NCBI GenBank assembly: GCA_903888655.1
Contig: CAISUR010000460.1
Span: 1-6,071, forward strand
Direction: 5' to 3'
Source of the DNA: an uncultured Bacteroidota bacterium
Lineage (GTDB): Bacteria; Bacteroidota; Bacteroidia; Flavobacteriales; Flavobacteriaceae
DNA: 6,071 nt
Positions 1 to 5,866 of the stretch are shown here, one piece after another; the stretch's first letter is position 1, and the number at the start of each line of letters is the position of its first letter. Under the pieces are notes generated by a model, which made no database searches, was not told where the DNA came from, and saw only the letters and a list, made by a program, of their open reading frames with translations. The position numbers were made by a program, and so were the translations under genes.

Positions 1-8
1 AAATCAAA

Positions 9-629
9 ATGAAAAAAAACATCGTATTAATTCTTTTAATTTCTTTCAACATTTTTGTTGGTACAGCCCAATCCAACAAAAACAAAGACGAAAAATATTT
101 TAAGGAACTAATCAAAATAATGCAAGGACATTATTCTTCAGAGAAACAATCCAAAGCGGATACCACTTATTTTAATATTTCTTTAAGAATGGTTCCTATT
201 TGGAAAAACAAAGGACACTATTTGTATGTTGAACAAGCAATTTTTAAAAAACAAGACAAGCCCTATAGAGTTAGAATTTATAAATTAAGTCAAGATGGTG
301 AAAATTTTATAAGCCAAATTTATACGTTAAAAAACGAAAAAGACTGGATTGGAAAATGGAATACTCCCGAAGCATTTGATGCTCTCTCTGAAAATGATAT
401 CGAATTAAAACAAGGATGTGAAGTTGTTTTAAAACGAATAGAGAAAAATAAATTTTCTGGACAAACAGGGATAAAAACTTGCTCAAGCGAATTGAGAGGC
501 GCTAGTTATGCAACTTCAAAAGTTACAGTTTTAAAAAAACAAATTCTATCTTGGGATCAAGGATTTGATAAAGACGGAAAACAAGTGTGGGGAGCAGTAA
601 AAGCTGGATATATTTTTGATAAACTATAA
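9..629 (+). CDS. Exported CpcT/CpeT-family protein
   Basis: This 206-residue protein has a Sec signal peptide: MKKN, a hydrophobic core at about residues 5-18, and a GTA-Q junction near residue 20 that fits signal peptidase I. The mature part carries the landmarks of the CpcT/CpeT family: a LIKIMQGHYSSEKQ-like opening, VPIW, then LYVEQA, then PYRVRIY, a GCEVVLKR segment, FSGQTG with a following Cys, and a VWGA motif near the C-terminus. In cyanobacteria this family attaches bilins to phycobiliproteins. Nothing here points to phycobilisomes, so the chromophore lyase name describes the fold only; a lipocalin-like ligand-binding role in the periplasm or on the envelope is an inference. It starts at the first ATG, after an A-rich stretch. 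No terminator is visible between its stop and the leader ORF 29 nt downstream, so readthrough into the metY leader is possible. Family assignment is firm; function is unknown. Confidence 0.85.
   Translation: MKKNIVLILLISFNIFVGTAQSNKNKDEKYFKELIKIMQGHYSSEKQSKADTTYFNISLRMVPIWKNKGHYLYVEQAIFKKQDKPYRVRIYKLSQDGENFISQIYTLKNEKDWIGKWNTPEAFDALSENDIELKQGCEVVLKRIEKNKFSGQTGIKTCSSELRGASYATSKVTVLKKQILSWDQGFDKDGKQVWGAVKAGYIFDKL
611..618 (+). promoter_or_regulatory. Candidate -7 box for the metY leader transcript
   Basis: TATTTTTG matches the Bacteroidota -7 consensus TAnnTTTG exactly and lies about 40 nt before the leader ORF start, which would give a short 5' UTR. It sits inside the last codons of the upstream gene, and no TTG is seen at the expected -33 distance. 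In such A/T-rich coding sequence a chance match is quite possible. Confidence 0.3.
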
Positions 630-658
630 CATTAATACACTTTTAAAATAAATAAATA

Positions 659-754
659 ATGAACAAAAGAGGTAAAAATACAATGATGAACCAAATGATG
701 CACATGATGTGTTGTTGCATCGTTGTATCCATTTACCAAAAGAGGAAGACTTAA
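659..754 (+). CDS. Met/Cys-rich leader peptide of metY (attenuation control)
   Basis: This is a 31-codon ORF starting at ATG 659 after an A-rich stretch (AAATAAATAAATA), a context typical of Flavobacteria, and ending at TAA 752-754. Residues 9-20 read MMNQMMHMMCCC: six internal methionine codons (683-709) and then three consecutive cysteine codons (710-718). The next gene makes the methionine precursor homocysteine from sulfide. The peptide has no signal sequence or recognisable domain. It ends 24 nt before a strong intrinsic terminator, and its last codons form one arm of an alternative hairpin. These features match the classical amino-acid leader peptides of trp, his and thr operons, with Met and Cys as the monitored residues. 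I infer that translation of the ORF matters rather than the peptide itself. The alternative, a real Cys-rich small protein, is less likely given the terminator and the position. Confidence 0.8.
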   Translation: MNKRGKNTMMNQMMHMMCCCIVVSIYQKRKT

Positions 755-793
755 CAGTAGTTCATATCTATTTTTATAAAGTCCTTTTGGTAA
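733..793 (+). promoter_or_regulatory. Predicted antiterminator hairpin of the metY leader
   Basis: Bases 733-742 (TTACCAAAAG) are perfectly complementary to 784-793 (CTTTTGGTAA), giving 10 bp, and 748-752 (GACTT) pairs with 779-783 (AAGTC) for 5 more bp around a 5-nt bulge (743-747). This pairing uses up the 5' arm of the terminator hairpin, so the two structures exclude each other. The upstream arm covers the final codons and the first base of the stop codon of the leader ORF. A ribosome at the stop codon would therefore mask it, while one stalled on the Met or Cys codons (683-718) should leave it free. Confidence 0.7.
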
Positions 794-817
794 TCCATCC
801 AAAAGGACTTTTTTTTT
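778..817 (+). terminator. Intrinsic terminator (attenuator) before metY
   Basis: Bases 778-790 pair perfectly with 799-811 (13 bp; the core GTCCTTTTGG / CCAAAAGGAC is at 781-790 and 799-808) around an 8-nt loop, followed by an unbroken T tract (809-817). It lies after the leader ORF and 45 nt before the metY start codon. That position marks it as a conditional terminator for metY rather than the end of the upstream gene, because the leader ORF and antiterminator sequence precede it. Confidence 0.92.
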
Positions 818-862
818 ATAAAAAATCTTAATTCTTAATACTAATATTTAATACTTAAAATC

Positions 863-2155
863 ATGAGCACACAAAAATTCGCAACCAATGCGTTGCACGC
901 AGGACACGATGTTACTAAAAACGGTGGAACAAGAGCTGTTCCAATTTACCAAACAACTTCCTATGTTTTTAAAGATTCTAGTCATGCAGCCAATTTATTT
1001 GGTTTGGCAGAAGCTGGATTCATTTACACCCGACTCAATAATCCAACAAATGATATTCTCGAGCAACGACTTGCAGCTCTTGAAGGTGGAATTGGAGCAG
1101 TTGTAACTTCATCTGGTACTTCAGCAATAGCAACTACATTTTTGGTCTTATTAAAAGCTGGGGATCATATAGTTGCTTCTAACAGTCTTTATGGAGGAAC
1201 TTATAACTTATTAAAAGTTACACTTCCAAGATTAGGAATCACTACCACTTTTGTTGATCCATCTAATCCAGAAAATTTTACCAATGCAGCTCAAGAAAAT
1301 ACTAGAGCATTTTTTGTAGAAAGTTTAGGAAATCCAAAATTGGACGTATTAGATTTAAAAGCTATTTCCCAAGAAGCAAAAGCATACAAAGTTCCTTTTA
1401 TTGTAGATAATACTGTAGCAACTCCATTTTTGCTTAACCCAATTCAACATGGAGCAGACATTGTTATTCACTCCTTAACAAAATATATTACTGGAAACGG
1501 AACCTCACTTGGAGGAGTAATTATTGATGCTGGAAATTTTGATTGGAGCAATGGAAAATTTCCTGAATTTACAGAACCATCGGCAGGATATCACGATTTA
1601 AGATATTATGAAACATTAGGAGCGGCATCATTTATTGCAAAAGTTCGCATCGAAGGACTACGAGATTTTGGAGCTGCATTGAGTCCGTTTAATGCATTTC
1701 AAACCATTCAAGGATTGGAAACATTAGAAATCCGAATAAAAAAACAGAGTGAAAATGCTTTGGCTTTAGCACAATGGTTAGAAAAACAAGAAGAAGTAGC
1801 TTGGGTAAATTATCCAGGATTGGCAACTTCTAAATATAAAGAGTTAGCCGATGAATATCTGCCAAATGGAAAAAGTGGAATTGTAACTTTTGGCTTAAAA
1901 GGAGGTTTTGAAGCTGCCAAAAAAGTAGCTGATAGCACTAAACTTTTCTCTTTACTTGCAAATATAGGAGATACAAAATCCTTAATCATTCATCCAGCAA
2001 GTACTACTCATCAACAACTTTCGGATGAAGAACAAATTGCAACAGGAGTTTCTAAAGATTTAATTAGATTATCTGTTGGGATAGAAGATATTGATGATTT
2101 AATAACCGATTTAAAATTGGTATTTGCAACGCTTCCTGTAGAAAAATTAGTTTAG
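863..2155 (+). CDS. metY: O-acetylhomoserine sulfhydrylase (O-acetylhomoserine aminocarboxypropyltransferase)
   Basis: This is a cytoplasmic PLP enzyme of the Cys/Met metabolism family, predicted to convert O-acetylhomoserine and sulfide to homocysteine and acetate. At 430 residues it has the usual MetY length, longer than most MetB/MetC proteins. Visible landmarks are the N-terminal LHAGHDVTKNGGTRAVPIYQ block, the YTRLNNPT motif (55-62), the cofactor phosphate loop SSGTSA (83-88), Tyr110 in SLYGGTY, Asp182 in VDNTVATP, and the PLP Schiff-base lysine Lys207 in HSLTKYITGNG. The C-terminus has GDTKSLIIHPASTTHQQL and IRLSVGIED, which shape the substrate carboxylate site. The ATG at 863 gives a complete N-terminus and lies 45 nt after the attenuator T tract. 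The gene has its own terminator, so it appears to be a separate unit controlled by the Met/Cys leader. Family members can also use O-acetylserine; specificity cannot be fixed from sequence alone. Confidence 0.95.
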   Translation: MSTQKFATNALHAGHDVTKNGGTRAVPIYQTTSYVFKDSSHAANLFGLAEAGFIYTRLNNPTNDILEQRLAALEGGIGAVVTSSGTSAIATTFLVLLKAGDHIVASNSLYGGTYNLLKVTLPRLGITTTFVDPSNPENFTNAAQENTRAFFVESLGNPKLDVLDLKAISQEAKAYKVPFIVDNTVATPFLLNPIQHGADIVIHSLTKYITGNGTSLGGVIIDAGNFDWSNGKFPEFTEPSAGYHDLRYYETLGAASFIAKVRIEGLRDFGAALSPFNAFQTIQGLETLEIRIKKQSENALALAQWLEKQEEVAWVNYPGLATSKYKELADEYLPNGKSGIVTFGLKGGFEAAKKVADSTKLFSLLANIGDTKSLIIHPASTTHQQLSDEEQIATGVSKDLIRLSVGIEDIDDLITDLKLVFATLPVEKLV

Positions 2156-2173
2156 GTTTTGTTTGTTTGTTTG

Positions 2174-2208
2174 AACTGTCTCCAATTTCGTAATTGGAGG
2201 CAGTTTTT
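2174..2208 (+). terminator. Intrinsic terminator after metY
   Basis: A 14-bp stem pairs 2174-2187 with 2192-2205, with one G-U pair and a 4-nt loop (TCGT), and runs into a T5 stretch at 2204-2208. It begins 18 nt after the metY stop codon, following a GTTT repeat. It should end most metY transcripts before metX. The T tract is short, so some readthrough is possible. Confidence 0.88.
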
Positions 2209-2311
2209 AAAAACAAAGTAAACAGTATAATTCGTAAAGTGCATTATAAAAAACAATAATGACAAAATCTAAATTTTCTTAATTCCTTAATGGTTTAAAA
2301 AAAATAAAAAA

Positions 2312-3307
2312 ATGTTAGAAAAAATAGACGTCTTTAATTTTGATTTAGAAAACGGTAAGAAAAAACCCTATATTCCATTGCACTATCAAGTCTTTGGATT
2401 ACCCCTTGGTACAGCACCAATAGTTGTGGTAAATCATGCGCTAACAGGGAACTCTAATGTTTCTGGAGAAAATGGATGGTGGAACGATTTGATTGGTGAC
2501 AACAAAACTATCGATACGCTTCATTTTACAGTCGTTGCTTTTAATATTCCCGGAAATGGATTTGACAATAATTTTGGAAATCTGATTTCAAACTATCAAG
2601 ATTTTACTATTCGTGATATTGCCAGAATTTTTTGGGAAGGATTATTATACTTAGAAATTACAGACATTTTTGCATTGATAGGAGGAAGTCTTGGAGGAGC
2701 TATTGCATGGGAAATGGCAGCAATATTGCCAAACAGAGTTCAAAATTTAATTCCTATTGCAACCGATTGGAAAGCAACCGATTGGGTCATTGCCAATGTG
2801 TTGATTCAAGATCAAATATTGAACAATTCTGACGATCCAATTGTAGATGCTCGTTTGCATGCTATGTTGTTATATAGAACACCACAATCCATTAATCAAA
2901 GATTTCAAAGGGTTAAACAAGATAATCTATCTATTTTTCAAATAGAAAATTGGTTGATTAATCACGGATTAAAATTAAAAAAACGCTTCAGATTATCATC
3001 CTATAAATTGATGAATCATCTCTTAAAAACCAATGATATTACTAGAAACAGAAAAGATTTTTTGAGTATTGCAAAAGAAATAAAAGCTAATATCCATATT
3101 ATTTCAGTTGATACCGATTATTTTTTTATTACAGACGAAAACCATGATACCTATAATCAATTGAAATCGATAAAAAATAATGTTTTTTTTAATGAAATTC
3201 ATTCGATTCATGGACATGATGCTTTTCTGATTGAATTTGAACAATTGTCTCAAATTTTACAACCTATTTTTAACATCCAAAAACAAGTAAATTATGTCAA
3301 CGCTTAA
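2312..3307 (+). CDS. metX: Homoserine O-acetyltransferase-like alpha/beta hydrolase
   Basis: This protein is predicted to acetylate homoserine from acetyl-CoA, supplying the MetY substrate. The alpha/beta-hydrolase landmarks are in order: the NHALTGNSNV oxyanion region (41-50), the nucleophile Ser126 in GGSLGG, the acid Asp267 or Asp269 in SVDTDYFF, and His302 in GHDAFL. The MetX-specific block ARLHAMLLYRTPQSINQRF (180-198) supports MetX over a generic hydrolase. At 331 residues it is shorter than the roughly 350-380 typical of MetX. The conserved RFD motif before the SY.LMNHL helix reads RFR (225-227), so it is a divergent member. The neighbourhood (metY upstream, hom overlapping downstream) strongly supports the role. 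It starts at ATG 2312 after a long A stretch. The last 14 nt overlap hom, suggesting translational coupling. I cannot exclude another acyl donor, such as succinyl-CoA. Confidence 0.85.
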   Translation: MLEKIDVFNFDLENGKKKPYIPLHYQVFGLPLGTAPIVVVNHALTGNSNVSGENGWWNDLIGDNKTIDTLHFTVVAFNIPGNGFDNNFGNLISNYQDFTIRDIARIFWEGLLYLEITDIFALIGGSLGGAIAWEMAAILPNRVQNLIPIATDWKATDWVIANVLIQDQILNNSDDPIVDARLHAMLLYRTPQSINQRFQRVKQDNLSIFQIENWLINHGLKLKKRFRLSSYKLMNHLLKTNDITRNRKDFLSIAKEIKANIHIISVDTDYFFITDENHDTYNQLKSIKNNVFFNEIHSIHGHDAFLIEFEQLSQILQPIFNIQKQVNYVNA

Positions 3308-4394
3308 AGTAAATGTAGTCCTTTTTGGCATCGGAAATGTCGGAAGCACATTATTAAATCAAGTTATCGAAAGTCAGCAATTTTTTCTAGAAAAGAGAAA
3401 CATCGATTTGCGATTTCCTATCATTACCAATTCAACTTTGGCATTTTTTGAAAAAGAAGGTGCTAAAAATCAATGGGAAGCCAATTTTGCACAATCGGCC
3501 ATTCCTTTTAGAGTTGAAGATATCATTGAGTATGTTCAAGAACAACAATTGGAAAATCTCATCGCCGTTGATGCTACAGCAAGTTTCGAAATTATTAAAA
3601 GTTATATTCCGTTAATTCAAAACGGTTTCAATATTGTTGCAGCTAATAAAAAAGCCAACACACTTCAATTTGATTTTTATAAAGAATTGAGAGAAAATTT
3701 AAAAGCATTTGATAAATCTTTTTTATATGAAACTAACGTTGGAGCGGGATTGCCAGTAATACAAACCATAAACGATTTATATTTTTCTGGAGAAAAGATT
3801 ACTAAAATTAGAGGCGTTTTTTCGGGTTCCTTAAGTTATATTTTTAATCGATTTTCGCTAGAAGATACTACATTTTCTGAAATTCTTTTAGCTGCCGAAA
3901 AATTAGGATTAACCGAACCCGATTCAAGAGAAGATTTAGCAGGAAATGATGTAGCAAGAAAATTATTAATTCTGGCACGTGAAATTGAACAAAAAATTGA
4001 ACTTTCGGATATAAAAGTGTCATCATTACTTCTTCCAGAATTGAATGAAAAACATCTTAAATCAGAATATAGTTTACATAAAAAACTTTTCGATAAACCC
4101 TTTCAAATTGCCAAAATCACTCAAGCTGATAATCATGCTTTGCGCTATGTAGGTGAGTTTAATATAGTCTCAAAACAATTAGAAGTTAAATTAATATCTG
4201 TTCCTAAAAGTTCTGCTTTAGGTCAATTGAAAGGCGCCGATAATTTGATTGAAATTTATACCAAATCTTATGGTGAAATTCCTATTGTAATTCAAGGTGC
4301 TGGAGCAGGAAAAGAAGTAACTGCTAGAGGAGTTTTGACCGACATCTTAAAATTAGCTGAAAAAATTAAAATTAGAGAAGCCATTTGGTTATAA
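3294..4394 (+). CDS. hom: Homoserine dehydrogenase (monofunctional)
   Basis: This enzyme reduces aspartate semialdehyde to homoserine with NAD(P)H, the branch-point step toward methionine and threonine. The N-terminal Rossmann motif is GIGNVG (12-17). It is followed by VDATAS (92-97), NKKANT (118-123), which carries a conserved active-site lysine, the signature NVGAGLPVI (148-156), GVFSGSLSYIFNRF (174-187), and the catalytic block TEPDSREDLAGNDVARK (207-223) with Glu208, Asp214, Asp219 and Lys223. The sequence resembles the C-terminal half of bifunctional ThrA, but at 366 residues it has no aspartokinase domain and no room for a full ACT domain. It therefore probably lacks the usual threonine-binding regulation. 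Its start lies inside metX (14-nt overlap, different frame), so the two are very likely co-translated and committed to methionine. A separate thrA elsewhere in the genome is likely but not seen here. Confidence 0.93.
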   Translation: MSTLKVNVVLFGIGNVGSTLLNQVIESQQFFLEKRNIDLRFPIITNSTLAFFEKEGAKNQWEANFAQSAIPFRVEDIIEYVQEQQLENLIAVDATASFEIIKSYIPLIQNGFNIVAANKKANTLQFDFYKELRENLKAFDKSFLYETNVGAGLPVIQTINDLYFSGEKITKIRGVFSGSLSYIFNRFSLEDTTFSEILLAAEKLGLTEPDSREDLAGNDVARKLLILAREIEQKIELSDIKVSSLLLPELNEKHLKSEYSLHKKLFDKPFQIAKITQADNHALRYVGEFNIVSKQLEVKLISVPKSSALGQLKGADNLIEIYTKSYGEIPIVIQGAGAGKEVTARGVLTDILKLAEKIKIREAIWL

Positions 4395-4409
4395 ATAAAG
4401 ATAATAATT

Positions 4410-5609
4410 ATGAAACTTGATTTGATTGCTTTTGCAGTTCCTTTTTTTGTTTTTTTTATGTTTTTCGAATATTATGTCAGCAAGAAAAAAAATAAAAATA
4501 TTCATCAGTTCAACGAAAGTGTTGCTAATATCAATGTTGGTATATTCGAACGAATATCAGATTTGCTAACAACAGGATCTTTCTTTTTTCTATTTACTTG
4601 GCTTCATGAGAATTTCTCACTTTTTGATATTACTCAAAATTGGTATACTTGGATTTTGTTATTTCTTTCCACTGATTTTGTTTGGTATTGGTACCATCGT
4701 TTTGGACATGAAATCAATCTTTTTTGGGCAGCTCATATTGTTCATCATCAAAGCGATGACTTCAATTATACAGCAGCAGCACGAATAACAATTATTCAAG
4801 CAGTAGCTCGTGGTTTGTTTTGGAGTATTTTACCCATTATTGGATTTCCACCTCAAATGATTACCGTTCTTTTACTCATTCACGGAACCTATCCTTTTTT
4901 TACCCATACACAGTTGATAGGTAAGTTAGGATGGTTAGAATACATTATTGTCACACCATCACATCATAGAGTACATCATAGTAGTAATCCTGAATATTTA
5001 GATAAAAATTATGGAGATATGCTCATAATTTGGGACAAAATATTTGGAACGTTTGTTGAAGAAACGGTAGAACCCAAATATGGTTTGACCAAATCCTTAG
5101 GAAGTAATAGTTTTCTATGGCAACATTTTCATTATTTCTTGGAACTAGGCGTAGCATATAGATTAGCTAAAACGTTCAAAGAAAAAATCAACGTAATTTT
5201 TGGAAGTCCAAGTAGTCACGATCCAAGAATTAGAACACTTTTGGAACGCAAACTTTCTCAAAAAGTAAAACATATTGCTTATTCATCTAAGCTTATAGTA
5301 GCAATACAAATTAAAACGATTACAACAATAATTGTTTTGTTTGTAACCATCTTATTTTCAAAACACATTACATCAACTAATTTGTATTTGTTGACTCTTT
5401 TTATACTTTTAAGTGTAATTATTACAGGAGCAATGCTCGAACAAAAACGATGGATTTTTCATTTAGAATTTATTCGATTTTGCATTTTAAGCCTTGTTTT
5501 TAATACGGTTTTATACCTGTCTGGATTTACACTAGTTCTTATCAGTCTAGGGATTTTGTATTATAAATCCATAAATTCATCTTATCAAAGATTTCTATTT
5601 TCAAACTAA
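4410..5609 (+). CDS. Membrane di-iron hydroxylase, sterol desaturase/alkylglycerol monooxygenase type
   Basis: This is a 399-residue integral membrane protein of the fatty acid hydroxylase superfamily. The three histidine clusters expected to bind two irons are present: HRFGH (96-100), HIVHH (109-113) and HHRVHH (185-190), with another histidine in the TYPFFTHTQ segment (166). Hydrophobic segments lie at about 4-20, 52-66, 79-95, 130-145 and 149-165. The long C-terminal extension (about 293-385) adds three or four more helices. This extension and the length resemble the TMEM195/alkylglycerol monooxygenase group more than the shorter sterol desaturases or carotenoid hydroxylases; that subgroup call is tentative. 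The substrate is unknown, probably a lipid. It lies 15 nt after hom with no terminator between, so it is probably the last gene of a metX-hom unit, although no link to methionine synthesis is known to me. Confidence 0.85.
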   Translation: MKLDLIAFAVPFFVFFMFFEYYVSKKKNKNIHQFNESVANINVGIFERISDLLTTGSFFFLFTWLHENFSLFDITQNWYTWILLFLSTDFVWYWYHRFGHEINLFWAAHIVHHQSDDFNYTAAARITIIQAVARGLFWSILPIIGFPPQMITVLLLIHGTYPFFTHTQLIGKLGWLEYIIVTPSHHRVHHSSNPEYLDKNYGDMLIIWDKIFGTFVEETVEPKYGLTKSLGSNSFLWQHFHYFLELGVAYRLAKTFKEKINVIFGSPSSHDPRIRTLLERKLSQKVKHIAYSSKLIVAIQIKTITTIIVLFVTILFSKHITSTNLYLLTLFILLSVIITGAMLEQKRWIFHLEFIRFCILSLVFNTVLYLSGFTLVLISLGILYYKSINSSYQRFLFSN

Positions 5610-5628
5610 AATAAATTTCAGTTTATTT
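5609..5628 (+). terminator. Weak candidate terminator after the hydroxylase gene
   Basis: AAATAAA (5609-5615) can pair with TTTATTT (5622-5628) around a 6-nt loop right at the stop codon of the hydroxylase gene. The stem is entirely A/T and no clear T tract follows, so its termination strength is doubtful. Confidence 0.3.
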
Positions 5629-5637
5629 ATAAATTCC

Positions 5638-5668
5638 TTGCAAAATAAATTTCTATGCCCTTACTTTG
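5638..5668 (+). promoter_or_regulatory. Bacteroidota-type promoter for the metH riboswitch transcript
   Basis: TTG (5638-5640) and TTACTTTG (5661-5668) are separated by 20 nt. This fits the Bacteroidota sigma factor pattern (TTG, 17-23 nt, TAnnTTTG) with one mismatch in the -7 box. The predicted transcription start near 5674-5676 lies about 17 nt before the riboswitch P1 stem, as expected for a riboswitch leader. Confidence 0.7.
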
Positions 5669-5691
5669 CACCGTTCATACATTTATTGTCT

Positions 5692-5791
5692 GTTATCACG
5701 AAAGCTCGAGGGAATAGACCCGATGAAAGCTTAGCAACCCTTTGCCAAAAGAAGGTGCTACATTCTAGTTTGAAATTCAAACAAAGATAAC
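5692..5791 (+). ncRNA. SAM-I riboswitch (S-box) aptamer upstream of metH
   Basis: The conserved S-box core is plain to see: a GAGGGA-type segment (5708-5713), CCCGATGAAA (5719-5728), AGCAACC (5733-5739) and AAGGTGCTA (5752-5760), ending in AAAGATAAC (5783-5791). The four helices can be drawn. P1 pairs GTTATC 5692-5697 with GATAAC 5786-5791. P2 pairs AAGCT 5702-5706 with AGCTT 5728-5732, plus GGG 5710-5712 with CCC 5719-5721, leaving the unpaired bases expected of the kink-turn. P3 pairs GCA 5734-5736 with TGC 5756-5758, extended by inner C-G pairs. P4 pairs GTTTGA 5768-5773 with TCAAAC 5777-5782. It binds S-adenosylmethionine and normally shuts off the downstream gene, here metH, which fits feedback on methionine synthesis. 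Confidence 0.95.
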
Positions 5792-5820
5792 CAAGAGAAA
5801 ATTCTCCACTAACTTTCAAC

Positions 5821-5864
5821 GATAACATATAATAAAAATAATAACTTTAATAAGGTTACTTTTT
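5821..5864 (+). promoter_or_regulatory. Putative expression platform of the SAM-I riboswitch
   Basis: A hairpin forms from 5842-5848 (TAACTTT) with 5852-5858 (AAGGTTA; one G-U pair, 3-nt loop), followed by T5 (5860-5864) just before the metH start codon. It could act as a weak terminator or hinder ribosome access. A second GATAAC copy at 5821-5826 can compete for the 5' strand of P1, and GGTTA (5854-5858) can pair with TAACC (5788-5792) released from P1. The coupling to SAM binding is inferred. Confidence 0.45.
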
Positions 5865-5866
5865 AT

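Noticed and set aside
818..860. TTAAT-rich quasi-repeats between the attenuator and metY
   Set aside because: Low-complexity A/T spacer; no regular period, hairpin or promoter consensus was found.
888..1106. 72-codon open frame inside metY
   Set aside because: It lies wholly within the well-supported metY gene in another frame, and its translation shows no family features.
2159..2173. GTTT tandem repeat after the metY stop
   Set aside because: About four copies of a 4-nt unit in A/T-rich intergenic DNA; no sign of function or phase-variation context.
2263..2286. Seven-codon ORF (MTKSKFS) before metX as a second leader peptide
   Set aside because: It contains no run of regulatory codons after the start and is not followed by a terminator hairpin, so nothing supports attenuation.
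2632..2832. 66-codon open frame inside metX
   Set aside because: It overlaps the catalytic region of metX in another frame and looks like shadow coding.
4606..4788. 60-codon hydrophobic open frame inside the hydroxylase gene
   Set aside because: Hydrophobicity is a by-product of T-rich codons of the membrane protein in another frame; it covers the essential histidine motifs of the real gene.
5608..5653. 12-nt direct repeat AAAATAAATTTC (5608-5619 and 5642-5653)
   Set aside because: It is A/T-only apart from the final base, present in two copies, and easily explained by base composition; there is no evidence for an attachment site or mobile element.
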